Positions 16,577 through 24,746 of a stretch of 46,115 nucleotides of DNA are shown here, piece by piece. The translations under genes were made by a program, and so were the position numbers. The notes beneath the pieces are model-generated. The model was given only the letters and a program-made list of their open reading frames with translations, was not told where the DNA came from and did no database searches. The first letter of the stretch is position 1. Every line of letters starts with the position of its first letter. The stretch is from Granulicella sp. L46 (GTDB taxonomy: Bacteria > Acidobacteriota > Terriglobia > Terriglobales > Acidobacteriaceae): positions 128,672 through 174,786 of the forward strand of contig NZ_LMUT01000009.1 in NCBI RefSeq assembly GCF_009765785.1, given 5' to 3'.

Positions 16577-18649
16577 ATGATGCCCTCGAAACCCGCTCCC
16601 ACCTCCCCTCGTACCAACCGCTGGGTCACCGCCGCGGTCGTCGCCCTGCTCCTCATCCTCTCCGCGCAAATCATCCACGCCATCCACGGCCAGTCCCTTA
16701 CTTGGGACGAAGACGATCACATCTTTGCCGGCTACGAGAGCTGGAAGACTCACGACTTCGGCCTCAATCCCGAGCACCCACCGATGGTCAAGCAGCTCGC
16801 CATCCTCCCGCTGCTCCCGCTCCATCTCAACGTCCCCCCGCTGCAGAACCGCTTCTTCAAATCCGAAGCCTACCTCGACGGCCAGCAACTTCTCTACCAC
16901 AACGGTCCCGCAGACGGCGGCCGCTACTCCGTCGACACTCTCGTCTTCCGCGCCCGGCTCCCAACCCTCCTCTTCGCCATAGCCGCCGCGCTACTCGTCT
17001 TCTTCGCCGCCCGCGAGATGTTCAACGTTCGCGCCGGCCTCATCGCACTCACGCTCTTTTGCTTCGATCCGAACCTGCTAGCCTTCGGCGCCTACGTCAC
17101 CACCGACATGGCCGCCTCCTGCACCATCTTCGCCACCATCTACGCACTCTGGCGATACGTCCAGCGCCCCACCCCCGCGCGCCTCGTCGTCACCGGAATC
17201 GCCGCCGGCCTCGCCCTCGCGGCCAAGCACTCCACCGTGCTCCTCGCCCCCATGCTCGTCCTCCTCCTCGCCGGCGAACTAGCCGCCCGAGCCCTCTCCG
17301 CCCGCCGCCCGCGCAACCCCCAACAAACCACCCTCGCCCGTACCGCCCTCCACTACGCCGCCGCGCTCGCCATCATCACGGTCATCGGAGTCGCAGTCCT
17401 CTGGGCCTTCTACGGCTTCCGCTACGCCGCGCGACCCGCCCCCCTCGTCCTCTCTCCCTCACTCACCGACTACGTTGGCCCACTCGCCGGCATCCAGGCC
17501 CGCGGCATCCTCCTCGCCGCCCGCTTCCACCTCCTCCCCGAAAGCTATCTCTACGGCCTCGCCGACGTCCGCAAGATGGCCAACGACATGCCCAGCTTCT
17601 TCTTCGGCCACGTCTACCAGCACGGCATCTGGTACTACTTCCCCGTCGTCTTCGTCATCAAGTCCACCATCGCACTGCTCCTCTCCCTCGCGCTCACCCT
17701 CTTCGCCATCGCCCGAGGATACCTCCGCAACGCACGCGCCCTCTGGTTCCTCATCGCTCCGCCCGCGCTCTACTTCATCGTCGCCATGTCCTCGCACCTA
17801 AACATTGGAGCCCGTCACATCCTTCCCGTCTGGGTCTTCTGCTGCGTACTCGCCGGCGCCGGCCTCTCCGCCCTCATCCAACACAACCACCGCTGGCTCT
17901 ACCCCGTAGCCGCTCTCCTGCTATTCCAAATCGCCACCACCCTCCACGCCTCCCCCAACTACATCGCCTACTCCAACGAAGCCTGGGGAGGCCCCACCCA
18001 CACCTACCGCTATCTATCCGACTCCAACACCGACTGGGGCCAGCAGCTCCTCGCCACCTCCGCCTACCTACGCGACCGCCACATCACGCACTGCTACTTT
18101 GCATACTTCGTCACCCCCTTCGTCCTTCCCAGCGACCACGGCATCCCGTGCGTCTACCTTCCCACCCCCGACTCCTTCGGCTCCGGCGTTCTCCCCAACA
18201 TCCCCACCACCATCGACACCGCCATCGATGGCCCCATCCTCATCAGCGCCGGCGACCTCAACTACTTCGAGTCCGGCTCCTCCGTTCTCAACCCCTACCA
18301 GTCCCTTATGAACGTGCACCCCTCTGCCTACATCCAGGACGGCATCCTCGTCTTCAACGGCCGCTTCACCCTCCCCCTCGCCGCCGCCCTTCCCCATGTC
18401 GACCGCGCCTGGGCCTTCGCCAACGCGCACAACAACCCCGCCGCCCTCAACGAAGCCATCCTCGCAGAATCCCTGGCCCCCAACGCCATCCAACCAGAGA
18501 TCGTTCTAGGCGACACCCAAGCCGCCGCCGGCAACAAGGAAGCCGCCCGCCAGGCCTATGCCCGCGCCATCGCCACGATCAACACCATGGACCCCGACGC
18601 CCGCGACAAATGGCTAGCCACCGTCAACCAAAAACTAGCCGCCCTCTAG
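16577..18649 (+). CDS. PMT/ArnT-type membrane glycosyltransferase
   Basis: This 690-residue integral membrane protein has about eleven hydrophobic segments and the first-loop acidic pair of family 39/83-type glycosyltransferases (TWDEDDHIF, D44-E45), followed by NPEHPPMVKQLAILPLL. Such enzymes use polyprenyl-phosphate sugars to glycosylate lipids or proteins on the periplasmic face. The C-terminal periplasmic section carries FLSDSNTDWGQQLL-like residues and ends in a TPR-like helix pair (EAARQAYARAIATINTMDP). A start upstream at 16478 is less likely, since the MM at 16577 begins the normal basic cytoplasmic tail. It stands alone. The sugar and acceptor cannot be predicted. Confidence 0.85.
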   Translation: MMPSKPAPTSPRTNRWVTAAVVALLLILSAQIIHAIHGQSLTWDEDDHIFAGYESWKTHDFGLNPEHPPMVKQLAILPLLPLHLNVPPLQNRFFKSEAYLDGQQLLYHNGPADGGRYSVDTLVFRARLPTLLFAIAAALLVFFAAREMFNVRAGLIALTLFCFDPNLLAFGAYVTTDMAASCTIFATIYALWRYVQRPTPARLVVTGIAAGLALAAKHSTVLLAPMLVLLLAGELAARALSARRPRNPQQTTLARTALHYAAALAIITVIGVAVLWAFYGFRYAARPAPLVLSPSLTDYVGPLAGIQARGILLAARFHLLPESYLYGLADVRKMANDMPSFFFGHVYQHGIWYYFPVVFVIKSTIALLLSLALTLFAIARGYLRNARALWFLIAPPALYFIVAMSSHLNIGARHILPVWVFCCVLAGAGLSALIQHNHRWLYPVAALLLFQIATTLHASPNYIAYSNEAWGGPTHTYRYLSDSNTDWGQQLLATSAYLRDRHITHCYFAYFVTPFVLPSDHGIPCVYLPTPDSFGSGVLPNIPTTIDTAIDGPILISAGDLNYFESGSSVLNPYQSLMNVHPSAYIQDGILVFNGRFTLPLAAALPHVDRAWAFANAHNNPAALNEAILAESLAPNAIQPEIVLGDTQAAAGNKEAARQAYARAIATINTMDPDARDKWLATVNQKLAAL

Positions 18650-18690
18650 CTAGCACCCTCGACGTCCCGTTAGCGACCCGAACGTAAAGC

Positions 18691-18877
18691 TTGTCATCTC
18701 GACCGAAGCGAAGCGCAGCGGAGAGATCCCTGCATTTGCATTTGCTGTTGCCGTTCTGGCTGCCATCCCGCAGGGATCTGCTTCTTCTTTTGCCGTTGCC
18801 CTTGTTTTTCTGTCTGTCATTCCGAGCGCAGCGAGGAACCTGCTTCTCGCTCGCGCAGCAAGCGCCCGTTCTTGCCT
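18691..18877. repeat. REP-like repeat cluster A
   Basis: Three modules in a row: GTCATCTCGACC... with GGAGAGATCCCTGC (from 18693), a CCATCCCGCAGGGATCTGCTT module (from 18763), and GTCATTCCGAGCG...GGAACCTGCTTCTCGC (from 18817). GATCCCTGC (18725-18733) and GCAGGGATC (18770-18778) form a perfect 9-bp inverted repeat spanning a TTTGC-rich spacer. The same modules recur in the same order at 26279-26519, and partly at 29936-30071. This resembles REP elements of the kind mobilised by RAYT transposases, but no transposase is in the window. Confidence 0.7.
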
Positions 18878-18898
18878 TTAGCTAAAGCTGGAAGCTAA
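18878..18898. repeat. AGCT-type junction repeat forming the tgt 3' end
   Basis: TTAGCTAAAGCTGGAAGCT directly follows REP cluster A. On the minus strand it encodes the last residues of Tgt (LASSFS) and the TAA. The P-loop kinase gene at 30057 ends in the same way (AFSS, then TAG) in a sibling repeat. Confidence 0.6.
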
Positions 18899-20068
18899 CC
18901 CGCCCGCCGCCAAATCCCCGCGCACCCGCTCCATCGTCTCCAAATAAAACGCCAAATTATGAATCGAGTTCAGCGTAGCCCCCAACTGCTCGCCACTCGA
19001 CACCAAATGCCGCAGATACCCCCGCGTATGCCTCTGACAAACCATGCACCCACACCCCTCATCCAGCGGCCGCTGATCCTCCGCGTTCTCCAACTTCTTC
19101 ACATTCAACCGCACCACCGCACTTCGCCGATCCTTCGGATCCTCACGCACAAACACCAGCCCATGCCGCCCCGCGCGCGTAGGCAGCACACAATCCATCA
19201 TGTCCACGCCCATCCGCGCATACTCTTCAATCTCATCCGGATACCCCACCCCCATCACATACCGCGGCTTATCCTTGGGCAGATGTTCCAGCGTCAGCGC
19301 AATCATCTCCCGTGTCACCTCGCGCGGCTCGCCCACCGCCAACCCCCCAATCGCATACCCCGGCAAATCCATCTCCACCAACCGTTGTGCCGATTCCCGC
19401 CGCAAGTCCGCATACATCCCACCCTGCACAATCCCAAACAGCGCCTGATGCTTCCCCTCAAACCTCTCCACCAAGTCGGGTGCCCCAGGTCTCGCTTCTG
19501 AGACCTGCGCCGTCCAAGGCACCTCCTCCCGATGCTCCACCCAATACTGCTTCGACCGCTCCGCCCAGGCATGCGTCAGCGCCATCGAATCCCGTGTTCT
19601 CTCCCAGCTAGCCGGCGTCTCCACGCACTCATCGAACACCATCATCACGTCCGCACCCAGCGCAATCTGCACGGCCATCGAGTGCTCCGGCGAAAAGAAA
19701 TGCTTACTCCCATCCAGATGCGATCGAAACTCCACCCCATCCGCCGTAATCTTCCGCAGCTTCGCCAGCGAAAACACCTGGAACCCGCCTGAGTCCGTCA
19801 ACATCGGCCGCTCCCAACTCATGAACCGATGCACGCCCCCCATCCGCCGAATCAACTCATGCCCCGGCCTCAGATAAAGGTGATACGTATTCGCCAAAAT
19901 GATCTCTGCGTTGATCTCCTCCAGCACATTCTGCGGAACCGCCTTTACCGTAGCCGCCGTCCCCACCGGCATAAACACCGGCGTCTGCACCACTCCATGC
20001 GGCAGCACCAGCTCCGCCCGCCGTCCACCACCTTCGCTCGTCTTTGCCACTTCAAACAAAAGAGACAT
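18878..20068 (-). CDS. tgt: tRNA-guanine(34) transglycosylase
   Basis: Tgt exchanges guanine 34 in GUN-anticodon tRNAs for the queuosine precursor preQ1. The 396-residue product has TPVFMPVGT (30-37), LTDSGGFQVFSL with the catalytic Asp92, FGIVQGGMYADLR (211-223), DCVLPTRAGRHG with the nucleophile Asp292, and zinc ligands C339, C341, C344 and H370. Two oddities: residues 188-198 are encoded by a dispersed hairpin repeat lying in frame, and the last codons plus the stop lie in an AGCT-type repeat. The ATG overlaps a perfect 14-bp inverted repeat, so its start may be regulated or may really be a codon a few residues later (TTG or GTG). Confidence 0.95.
   Translation of the reverse strand: MSLLFEVAKTSEGGGRRAELVLPHGVVQTPVFMPVGTAATVKAVPQNVLEEINAEIILANTYHLYLRPGHELIRRMGGVHRFMSWERPMLTDSGGFQVFSLAKLRKITADGVEFRSHLDGSKHFFSPEHSMAVQIALGADVMMVFDECVETPASWERTRDSMALTHAWAERSKQYWVEHREEVPWTAQVSEARPGAPDLVERFEGKHQALFGIVQGGMYADLRRESAQRLVEMDLPGYAIGGLAVGEPREVTREMIALTLEHLPKDKPRYVMGVGYPDEIEEYARMGVDMMDCVLPTRAGRHGLVFVREDPKDRRSAVVRLNVKKLENAEDQRPLDEGCGCMVCQRHTRGYLRHLVSSGEQLGATLNSIHNLAFYLETMERVRGDLAAGGLASSFS
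19478..19510. repeat. GGGTGCCCC hairpin repeat inside tgt
   Basis: GGGTGCCCCAGGTCTC continues into a perfect 8-bp stem, CAGGTCTC (19486-19493), loop GCTTCT, GAGACCTG (19500-19507). It lies wholly inside tgt and stays in frame, encoding QVSEARPGAPD. The same GGGTGCCCC head opens the hairpin repeat at 45713. It falls in a surface segment just before the FGIVQGG block, where family members vary in length. Confidence 0.65.
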
Positions 20069-20096
20069 CGCCCCTCATTGTAGAGGGGCGATGTCT
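20063..20096 (-). terminator. perfect 14-bp hairpin across the tgt start codon
   Basis: AGACATCGCCCCTC (20063-20076), loop ATTGTA, GAGGGGCGATGTCT (20083-20096), with no mismatch. Read on the minus strand it is followed by CTTTTGTTT, so it looks like an intrinsic terminator for the upstream gene that ends at 20129. Yet the 3' arm contains both the GAGGGG ribosome site and the ATG of tgt. It could end the upstream transcript, attenuate tgt, or hide the tgt start. Confidence 0.7.
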
Positions 20097-20128
20097 TCAC
20101 ACTCGATCATCCTTCGAATCTCACTGCC

Positions 20129-21175
20129 TTACGGGTGAGGAGCTGCCGGTGCCGCAGGCGGTGTCGGAGGATCCGGCGGGTCCGGGATCACCACCCCGCC
20201 CATGCCCCCCATCTTGCCCATCTTGCTCAGGTCCGCCAACGATCCCTTGCCGCTCATGTGGATGAACGTCAACTCCTGCGGCTCGACCGTCAAGATCACC
20301 ATCTCGTTGCCTTCATTGTTCGGCAGCGCACGGTTGCAGATGTCGGTCGACTCGCCCGTCTTGCTCTCATGCGTATGAATGAAGCAGTTCCAGTTCCCCG
20401 TACGCAGCTTCTGCCGATACGCATCCACATCGGCCATGTTGTACATGCCCGGCTTCGGATACTCGTACGTCCGCACCACCATGAAGTTCAGCTTGTGCGC
20501 CATGTCGCCACCGTGTTTGCCACTCACCATCCCCAGCATGTCCGGACCAAGATTCACGTCCGTCACATCGCTCGCACCCGCGGCAAACTTCTCCGTCCCC
20601 GCAAACAATTCATCCTTCACCTGCGGGTCGCCCACCGACACCATCCCATCCTGCAGCATCATGCCATGCGTCATCATGTGCGCCTGCATCACCGCCGACT
20701 GCGCCTGCATCACTGCCGACTGCACCAGCATCTCCGCCTGTATCGGTGCCATCGAGATCTCCAGCTTTGCCTCCATCGGAGCCAGCTGTGCCTGCATCTC
20801 TGCGCCCATCGGTGCCATGCGCGCCAACTGCGTCTGCATCTTCGCCAACTGACCCGAATTCAGCGCACCGAGCTTTGCCAGCTGCGGAGCCGCACTCTCG
20901 ATCTCCTCCTGCGCCAACGCAACCTGAGCCTGCACATCAGCCTGGTCTACCGCCATCTGCGCCGCCACGTCAGCTTGCTGCATCGCAACCTGCGACTGCA
21001 CATCAGCCTCAATCTTTGCCGCCTGCGCCTGCTCGTTAGCCTGCTGCGCCGCGACCTTCGCCTGCGTATCCGCCGCCTGCGCAGCATCCTCCGCCGTAGT
21101 CTGCGCTCCAGCAGCAGCCGCGACCATCATCGCAGCAACCATTCCCGCCCTCATCCATCCGCTCATACTCTTCAT
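20129..21175 (-). CDS. secreted Ala/Gln- and Met-rich protein with DUF4252-like domain
   Basis: A 348-residue exported protein: signal peptide (residues 1-24, ending AAGAQT), an Ala/Gln-rich helical section (25-98) of near-heptad QA repeats, a Met-rich section (103-180), then a globular domain (about 190-315) with KLNFMVVRTYEYP, YRQKLRTGNWNCFIHTHES and NEMVILTVEPQELTFIHMSGKGSL. That domain resembles DUF4252, which often accompanies ECF sigma genes in acidobacteria; the assignment is from memory and tentative. A Gly/Met/Pro tail follows. AAGGAG lies six bases upstream. It is third in the sigma/anti-sigma operon and is probably its envelope output. Confidence 0.75.
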   Translation of the reverse strand: MKSMSGWMRAGMVAAMMVAAAAGAQTTAEDAAQAADTQAKVAAQQANEQAQAAKIEADVQSQVAMQQADVAAQMAVDQADVQAQVALAQEEIESAAPQLAKLGALNSGQLAKMQTQLARMAPMGAEMQAQLAPMEAKLEISMAPIQAEMLVQSAVMQAQSAVMQAHMMTHGMMLQDGMVSVGDPQVKDELFAGTEKFAAGASDVTDVNLGPDMLGMVSGKHGGDMAHKLNFMVVRTYEYPKPGMYNMADVDAYRQKLRTGNWNCFIHTHESKTGESTDICNRALPNNEGNEMVILTVEPQELTFIHMSGKGSLADLSKMGKMGGMGGVVIPDPPDPPTPPAAPAAPHP

Positions 21176-21215
21176 GTCCAGCTCCTTCCGTCTCTATCTC
21201 AAAATTCTCGAAACC

Positions 21216-21608
21216 CTACTCGCCTAACTTCAAACCCGCTCGCTGCAACTGTTCCCGCGTCTGCGCGATCGCATGATTGGTCGCCTGCATTGCCACAGCA
21301 AACTGCTGGTCCGCTTTCGCCTGTTCACGCCGCTGATGCAACACTTCCGCTCCATACATTCCCAGCGCCAGCACTGCGGCAAGCGCTCCGCCCATCCATG
21401 CCTGCAACCGCCACAAACCACTCCGCGGCCGAATAACCAATACCTTCTGCTCGACCTCGACCGGACTCGCCGCCCTATCCATCACACGCGCAGCAAACCC
21501 TTCCGGCGCATCCACGCGACGCATCGCCCGCGCCAGCTGCAATTCAAATTCCGCCAGCTTCAGATCCGGAACCAACTCCGGCCCGTCCATCCGTTCCTGC
21601 TCACTCAT
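21216..21608 (-). CDS. probable anti-sigma factor (single-helix membrane protein)
   Basis: This product of 130 residues has an acidic cytoplasmic N-terminus (about 1-68, with LAEFELQLARAMRRVDAPEGFAARVMDRA), one membrane helix (about 74-91) and a charged periplasmic tail with heptad-like Ala/Glu/Gln residues. It overlaps the sigma gene by four bases (ATGA), and translational coupling is usual for sigma/anti-sigma pairs. The membrane-spanning design fits an anti-sigma that holds the ECF factor until an envelope signal. No zinc-binding ZAS motif (HxxxCxxC) is present. Function is inferred from position and topology. Confidence 0.75.
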   Translation of the reverse strand: MSEQERMDGPELVPDLKLAEFELQLARAMRRVDAPEGFAARVMDRAASPVEVEQKVLVIRPRSGLWRLQAWMGGALAAVLALGMYGAEVLHQRREQAKADQQFAVAMQATNHAIAQTREQLQRAGLKLGE

Positions 21609-22144
21609 CGCACATACTCCTTCATCGTCACTGCGGCCTTCCGTCTCAACAACTGCAAGCCGCGCTGCAGATGACTCTTTACCGTCGCCACCGGTTGTCC
21701 CAGCAGCTTCGCAATCTCGTCAGGAGACATCTCCTCCTGGTACCTCAAAACCACCGCCACCCGCATCGCCTCCGGCAGCCCCTGCAACAACTCTTCCAAC
21801 CTCGCCACCACCGCCGCATTCATCCCACTGCCGGTCCCAGCGCTGTCCGCAACCTCCGGCCCGTGCGCCTCCTCCAGAAACTCCTCCGCCGCCGCCTCCG
21901 GCCGAACCGCTCGTCTCCGCAGCGCGTCCGTCGCCCGATGCACCGTCACCCTCCGCAACCAGAAGCGCACATGATCCTCGCTCTCCAACCGTTCGACCGC
22001 CCGATACAGCTCCAGGAACGCATCCTGCGCCACTTCTTCCGCGGTCCCATACTCGCCCGTCACGCGCAGCGCCAGCGAGAACACCATGCGTTGGTGTGTC
22101 TCCACCAATCTCCGAAACTCCACCGCTTCCATAGCCATCAGCAC
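21605..22144 (-). CDS. ECF-type RNA polymerase sigma factor
   Basis: A sigma-70 family factor of 179 residues with region 2 (EFRRLVETHQRMVFSLALRV...AEEVAQDAFLELYRAVERL) and region 4 (LPEAMRVAVVLRYQEEMSPDEIAKLLGQPVATVKSHLQRGLQLLRR) joined by a short linker, the standard ECF layout. It should direct RNA polymerase to a small regulon, probably envelope-related, and commonly to its own promoter. Two or three alternative starts lie within the first five codons, none with a strong ribosome site. The 126 bases upstream hold a TTGAAC (minus strand), but I cannot define an ECF promoter. It heads the sigma, anti-sigma, secreted-protein operon. Confidence 0.92.
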   Translation of the reverse strand: MLMAMEAVEFRRLVETHQRMVFSLALRVTGEYGTAEEVAQDAFLELYRAVERLESEDHVRFWLRRVTVHRATDALRRRAVRPEAAAEEFLEEAHGPEVADSAGTGSGMNAAVVARLEELLQGLPEAMRVAVVLRYQEEMSPDEIAKLLGQPVATVKSHLQRGLQLLRRKAAVTMKEYVR

Positions 22145-22270
22145 GCGCTCACTAACCTATACGCACGTCTGCACCCCGCGGAATGCAAAATCTTCCGCCT
22201 CACCCCGAAAATTGTTCAACTCTCTAAATTTTCAGCAGTTTAGGCTCCCACCCCACCCACTGGCCCGCTC

Positions 22271-23152
22271 CTAATTCCCGCCGTCCACGTAGGACTCTGC
22301 CAGCGCCACCGCCTGCGCCACCGTCATCCCCGGCTGCAGATAATGAAACTCCGAGCGCGTCACCTCCGTGTCCTTCCCCACCGACTTGAACAGCACGGCC
22401 TTCCCGTTGATCGCCGTCAGCACGTGCAGCGTCCGCCAGTGCCCATCCTCATCCGCCCGATCGCTGCTGAAATGACTTCCCGCCTTCACCGTCACCAACC
22501 CAAACCCAATCGACACATCCTGCGGCAGCCGTCCCTCCACATGCATCAGCCGCTCCTGCGCCGCATCAATCACCACCGTCCCACTCATCGCGCCCATCAC
22601 CCGCTCCTCAATCCCGTGCGGTGAATACTTTGGATTCGGATGAATATCCATCGTCCATACCCCCTCGTTCAGCCGCACGTTATCGAACACAAACGCCTTT
22701 GGCAGCAGGTCGAGCATCTTCCGCGCCTGCGCCTCGTCATCCTTCTGCGCCCGCTCCTTTGCCAGAAACGCCTCTGGATCCGCCACAATCCCCGCCAGCC
22801 GTCCCCGCTCCGCGCCCTCCTGCTCCGCGTTCAACGGCTTCCCATCGACCGCCAGTAAAAACCTCACCCGCCCAAACGCCGTCTCCACCACCCTCTCCGT
22901 CCACACCTGCCCACCCGTCCGCACCGACCGCTCCTTCGACAAAAATTCGTACGTATCCTTATGCGCGGAGTTGTCATCCTCATGCGCAATCATCGCGTTC
23001 ACCACCTGCAGCGGAGTCGGCGGCACCGCGCTCACCATCGCCGTCTGCCCAAGCCCAATTCCCGGAAACAGCACCACCACCAGCAACACCCGCCAACCCC
23101 CATGCTCCCAAATCCCTGAACGTCCCTCGGTCAAGCAGTCACCCCTCATCAT
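22271..23152 (-). CDS. uncharacterised secreted protein
   Basis: I do not recognise this 293-residue product. Residues 17-35 form a hydrophobic signal peptide ending GLGQT, so it is exported. The mature part is mixed charged sequence with FLSKERSVRTGGQVWTERVVE and a later beta-rich region (VWTMDIHPNPKY, GTVVIDAAQERLMHVEGRL, GFGLVTVKAGSHF), which recalls the beta-barrel/cone folds of periplasmic lipoprotein-carrier-like proteins. That resemblance is a guess. Proteins of this type are frequent in acidobacteria. It is not linked to the sigma operon by overlap (126 bases apart), though the direction is the same. Confidence 0.75.
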   Translation of the reverse strand: MMRGDCLTEGRSGIWEHGGWRVLLVVVLFPGIGLGQTAMVSAVPPTPLQVVNAMIAHEDDNSAHKDTYEFLSKERSVRTGGQVWTERVVETAFGRVRFLLAVDGKPLNAEQEGAERGRLAGIVADPEAFLAKERAQKDDEAQARKMLDLLPKAFVFDNVRLNEGVWTMDIHPNPKYSPHGIEERVMGAMSGTVVIDAAQERLMHVEGRLPQDVSIGFGLVTVKAGSHFSSDRADEDGHWRTLHVLTAINGKAVLFKSVGKDTEVTRSEFHYLQPGMTVAQAVALAESYVDGGN

Positions 23153-23242
23153 CGATCCCTATCGGATGCCGAATCGCGCGACCACAACCGCATGGCCACC
23201 ACCAGCGACTATGCGTCCTTAGACTCCCCACTACCCCACGGA

Positions 23243-23266
23243 GTGCATGAACCTTCGTTCATGCAC
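23243..23266. other. perfect 10-bp intergenic hairpin
   Basis: GTGCATGAAC (23243-23252), loop CTTC, GTTCATGCAC (23257-23266). It lies between two minus-strand genes and has no T-run on either side, so it may act as a factor-dependent terminator, an mRNA-stabilising stem or a REP-like repeat unit. The surrounding 150 bases hold no gene. Confidence 0.5.
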
Positions 23267-23302
23267 CTCCAACCTTCACCTGTCGCATAGAACTTATCGT
23301 CC

Positions 23303-24007
23303 CTACAACTTCTGTGCCTTATCGATCATCTCCATCTCCGTCCGCGCGCCCTCCAGCACCGCACGATCCAGGCGAACAAAACTGCTCAGCCGCGATGCAA
23401 CATCGTCTCGTGCCGCAACCTCTTTCGTCAGCAACATGGAGTAGCTATGCAGCTCCTCCGCGCTCATCCGGCTCAGATCCGGCGTGCTTCCCGGCTCCCC
23501 ATCGTCGAAGTTATCCTCGAACTCTTTCACCTCCGTCTTCACCTCCAGCCAATGATCAATCCTGTCTTGCATCAGCTTGTGCTGAAGGTCCAGCCGCGAA
23601 TACATCTCCGCCTCGCCCCGTGGCAGCAAAACCACCAACATGCTCTCTTTCGCCGTCGTCCATACCGAATCGGTAGGCACCGTTGGCTGCCCCGGAACAG
23701 GATTCGGAACATACGCGGGCCCCGCCTTGCCTCCGCTCGCGCGCACCGCGTCGACATTCTTTCTCAGGCTCAACTCCCACGCCCGCGTAGCCGCAAGCAC
23801 CTGCGCGTCCTTCGCAACGATCTCGATGTTCCGCTCCCCCTCAGCCCGCAGATCTTGCTCCAACTGATGCCGCTGGTGAAGATGATGCAGCCCTTCCACA
23901 CTCTGCTCCAGCGAGATCGCGATCAACAACCCAATCGTGATCGTCCCCAAATGAATCCAGAAGTCTCTCCACGTATGCAACGGCTCATGCGGCGCATGCA
24001 CATCCAT
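23303..24007 (-). CDS. uncharacterised membrane-anchored protein with N-terminal HAPHEP motif
   Basis: A 234-residue protein that begins MDVHAPHEPLHTWRDFWIHL, followed by one membrane helix (about 18-34) and a long helical, partly coiled-coil section (HHLHQRHQLEQDLRAEGERN). The HAPHEP-x-HTW-DF-IHL opening is shared by a widespread uncharacterised group in acidobacteria and proteobacteria. The C-terminal part is acidic and presumably periplasmic. GAGGTGA lies just upstream of the ATG. No function is known. Confidence 0.78.
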   Translation of the reverse strand: MDVHAPHEPLHTWRDFWIHLGTITIGLLIAISLEQSVEGLHHLHQRHQLEQDLRAEGERNIEIVAKDAQVLAATRAWELSLRKNVDAVRASGGKAGPAYVPNPVPGQPTVPTDSVWTTAKESMLVVLLPRGEAEMYSRLDLQHKLMQDRIDHWLEVKTEVKEFEDNFDDGEPGSTPDLSRMSAEELHSYSMLLTKEVAARDDVASRLSSFVRLDRAVLEGARTEMEMIDKAQKL

Positions 24008-24080
24008 CCACTCACCTCAAAGCAATCTCGTTCGGCCAGGGCCCGGATGTTCTACCACCGCGTCTCTCCACTCTAACTTC

Positions 24081-24698
24081 TTACTCCCGCCGTCCGCGCA
24101 GGACCCAGCACACTGGCAGCACCGCAAACAGCACAATCCACAATCCAAACCCAGCCACCACCCAACCCTCCACGGCGCGCCCCGGCAGCATCCATCCCAA
24201 CAAGTATTCGCACAGCATAAACGCAAACGTCCCCCACGCCACCGACCCCAGCAGCAGCGACGGCCACCGAACCCACCGCCGCCCCAGCAATCCTTCCAGC
24301 CCCAACCCCACCAGCCACCACGCCGGCAGGCAATACAGCGGCGTCTCCAGCAGACTCCACGTCCACTCGTCCAGCTGTTTCGGATACCACAGCGATGGAT
24401 TCGTCAGCGCAATCGCCAGCGGCATCTCCACCAACGCCCCCGGCAACTGCATCGCCGTAAGCGCATGCGAGTGCGTCACCACCGCCTCATTCACTGCAAA
24501 CCGCCAAAAATTCTCCGGCAGAATCGTCCCATGAAACGTCCCCACGATCACCGCAGCATTCTTCCCCTGCGCCCCAATCGCCCGCAGCCTCCAATACGTC
24601 TGCACCGCCGGCACCGCAATCACCGCCGCCCACACCATGAGCGCGACCGCGGGCAACAGCCACCTAAATCTCACCGACCTCAGTCGCTCCCACCGCAT
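24081..24698 (-). CDS. uncharacterised inner-membrane protein
   Basis: This product of 205 residues has a basic N-terminus (MRWERLRSVRFRWLL), a first membrane helix (about 12-32), a soluble stretch (about 45-105) and three further hydrophobic helices (about 110-130, 140-165 and 172-195). It may be a four-helix membrane protein with one periplasmic loop. I do not recognise the family. It is divergent from prmC, the two separated by 85 bases that contain a junction repeat. Confidence 0.65.
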   Translation of the reverse strand: MRWERLRSVRFRWLLPAVALMVWAAVIAVPAVQTYWRLRAIGAQGKNAAVIVGTFHGTILPENFWRFAVNEAVVTHSHALTAMQLPGALVEMPLAIALTNPSLWYPKQLDEWTWSLLETPLYCLPAWWLVGLGLEGLLGRRWVRWPSLLLGSVAWGTFAFMLCEYLLGWMLPGRAVEGWVVAGFGLWIVLFAVLPVCWVLRGRRE

Positions 24699-24746
24699 CC
24701 CGCCAGCTTAGCGCAAACGATCTATCCTATAACTCTCAACCGCCTT

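Noticed and set aside
16564..18687. Long plus-strand frame of 707 codons overlapping the membrane glycosyltransferase gene
   Set aside because: It is Arg/Pro/His-rich, has no hydrophobic pattern, and is a shadow frame produced by the C-ending codons of the real gene.
20069..20128. preQ1 riboswitch upstream of tgt
   Set aside because: The leader is only a perfect hairpin, without the pseudoknot-type conserved preQ1 aptamer elements. Queuosine riboswitches normally precede preQ0/preQ1 biosynthesis or transport genes.
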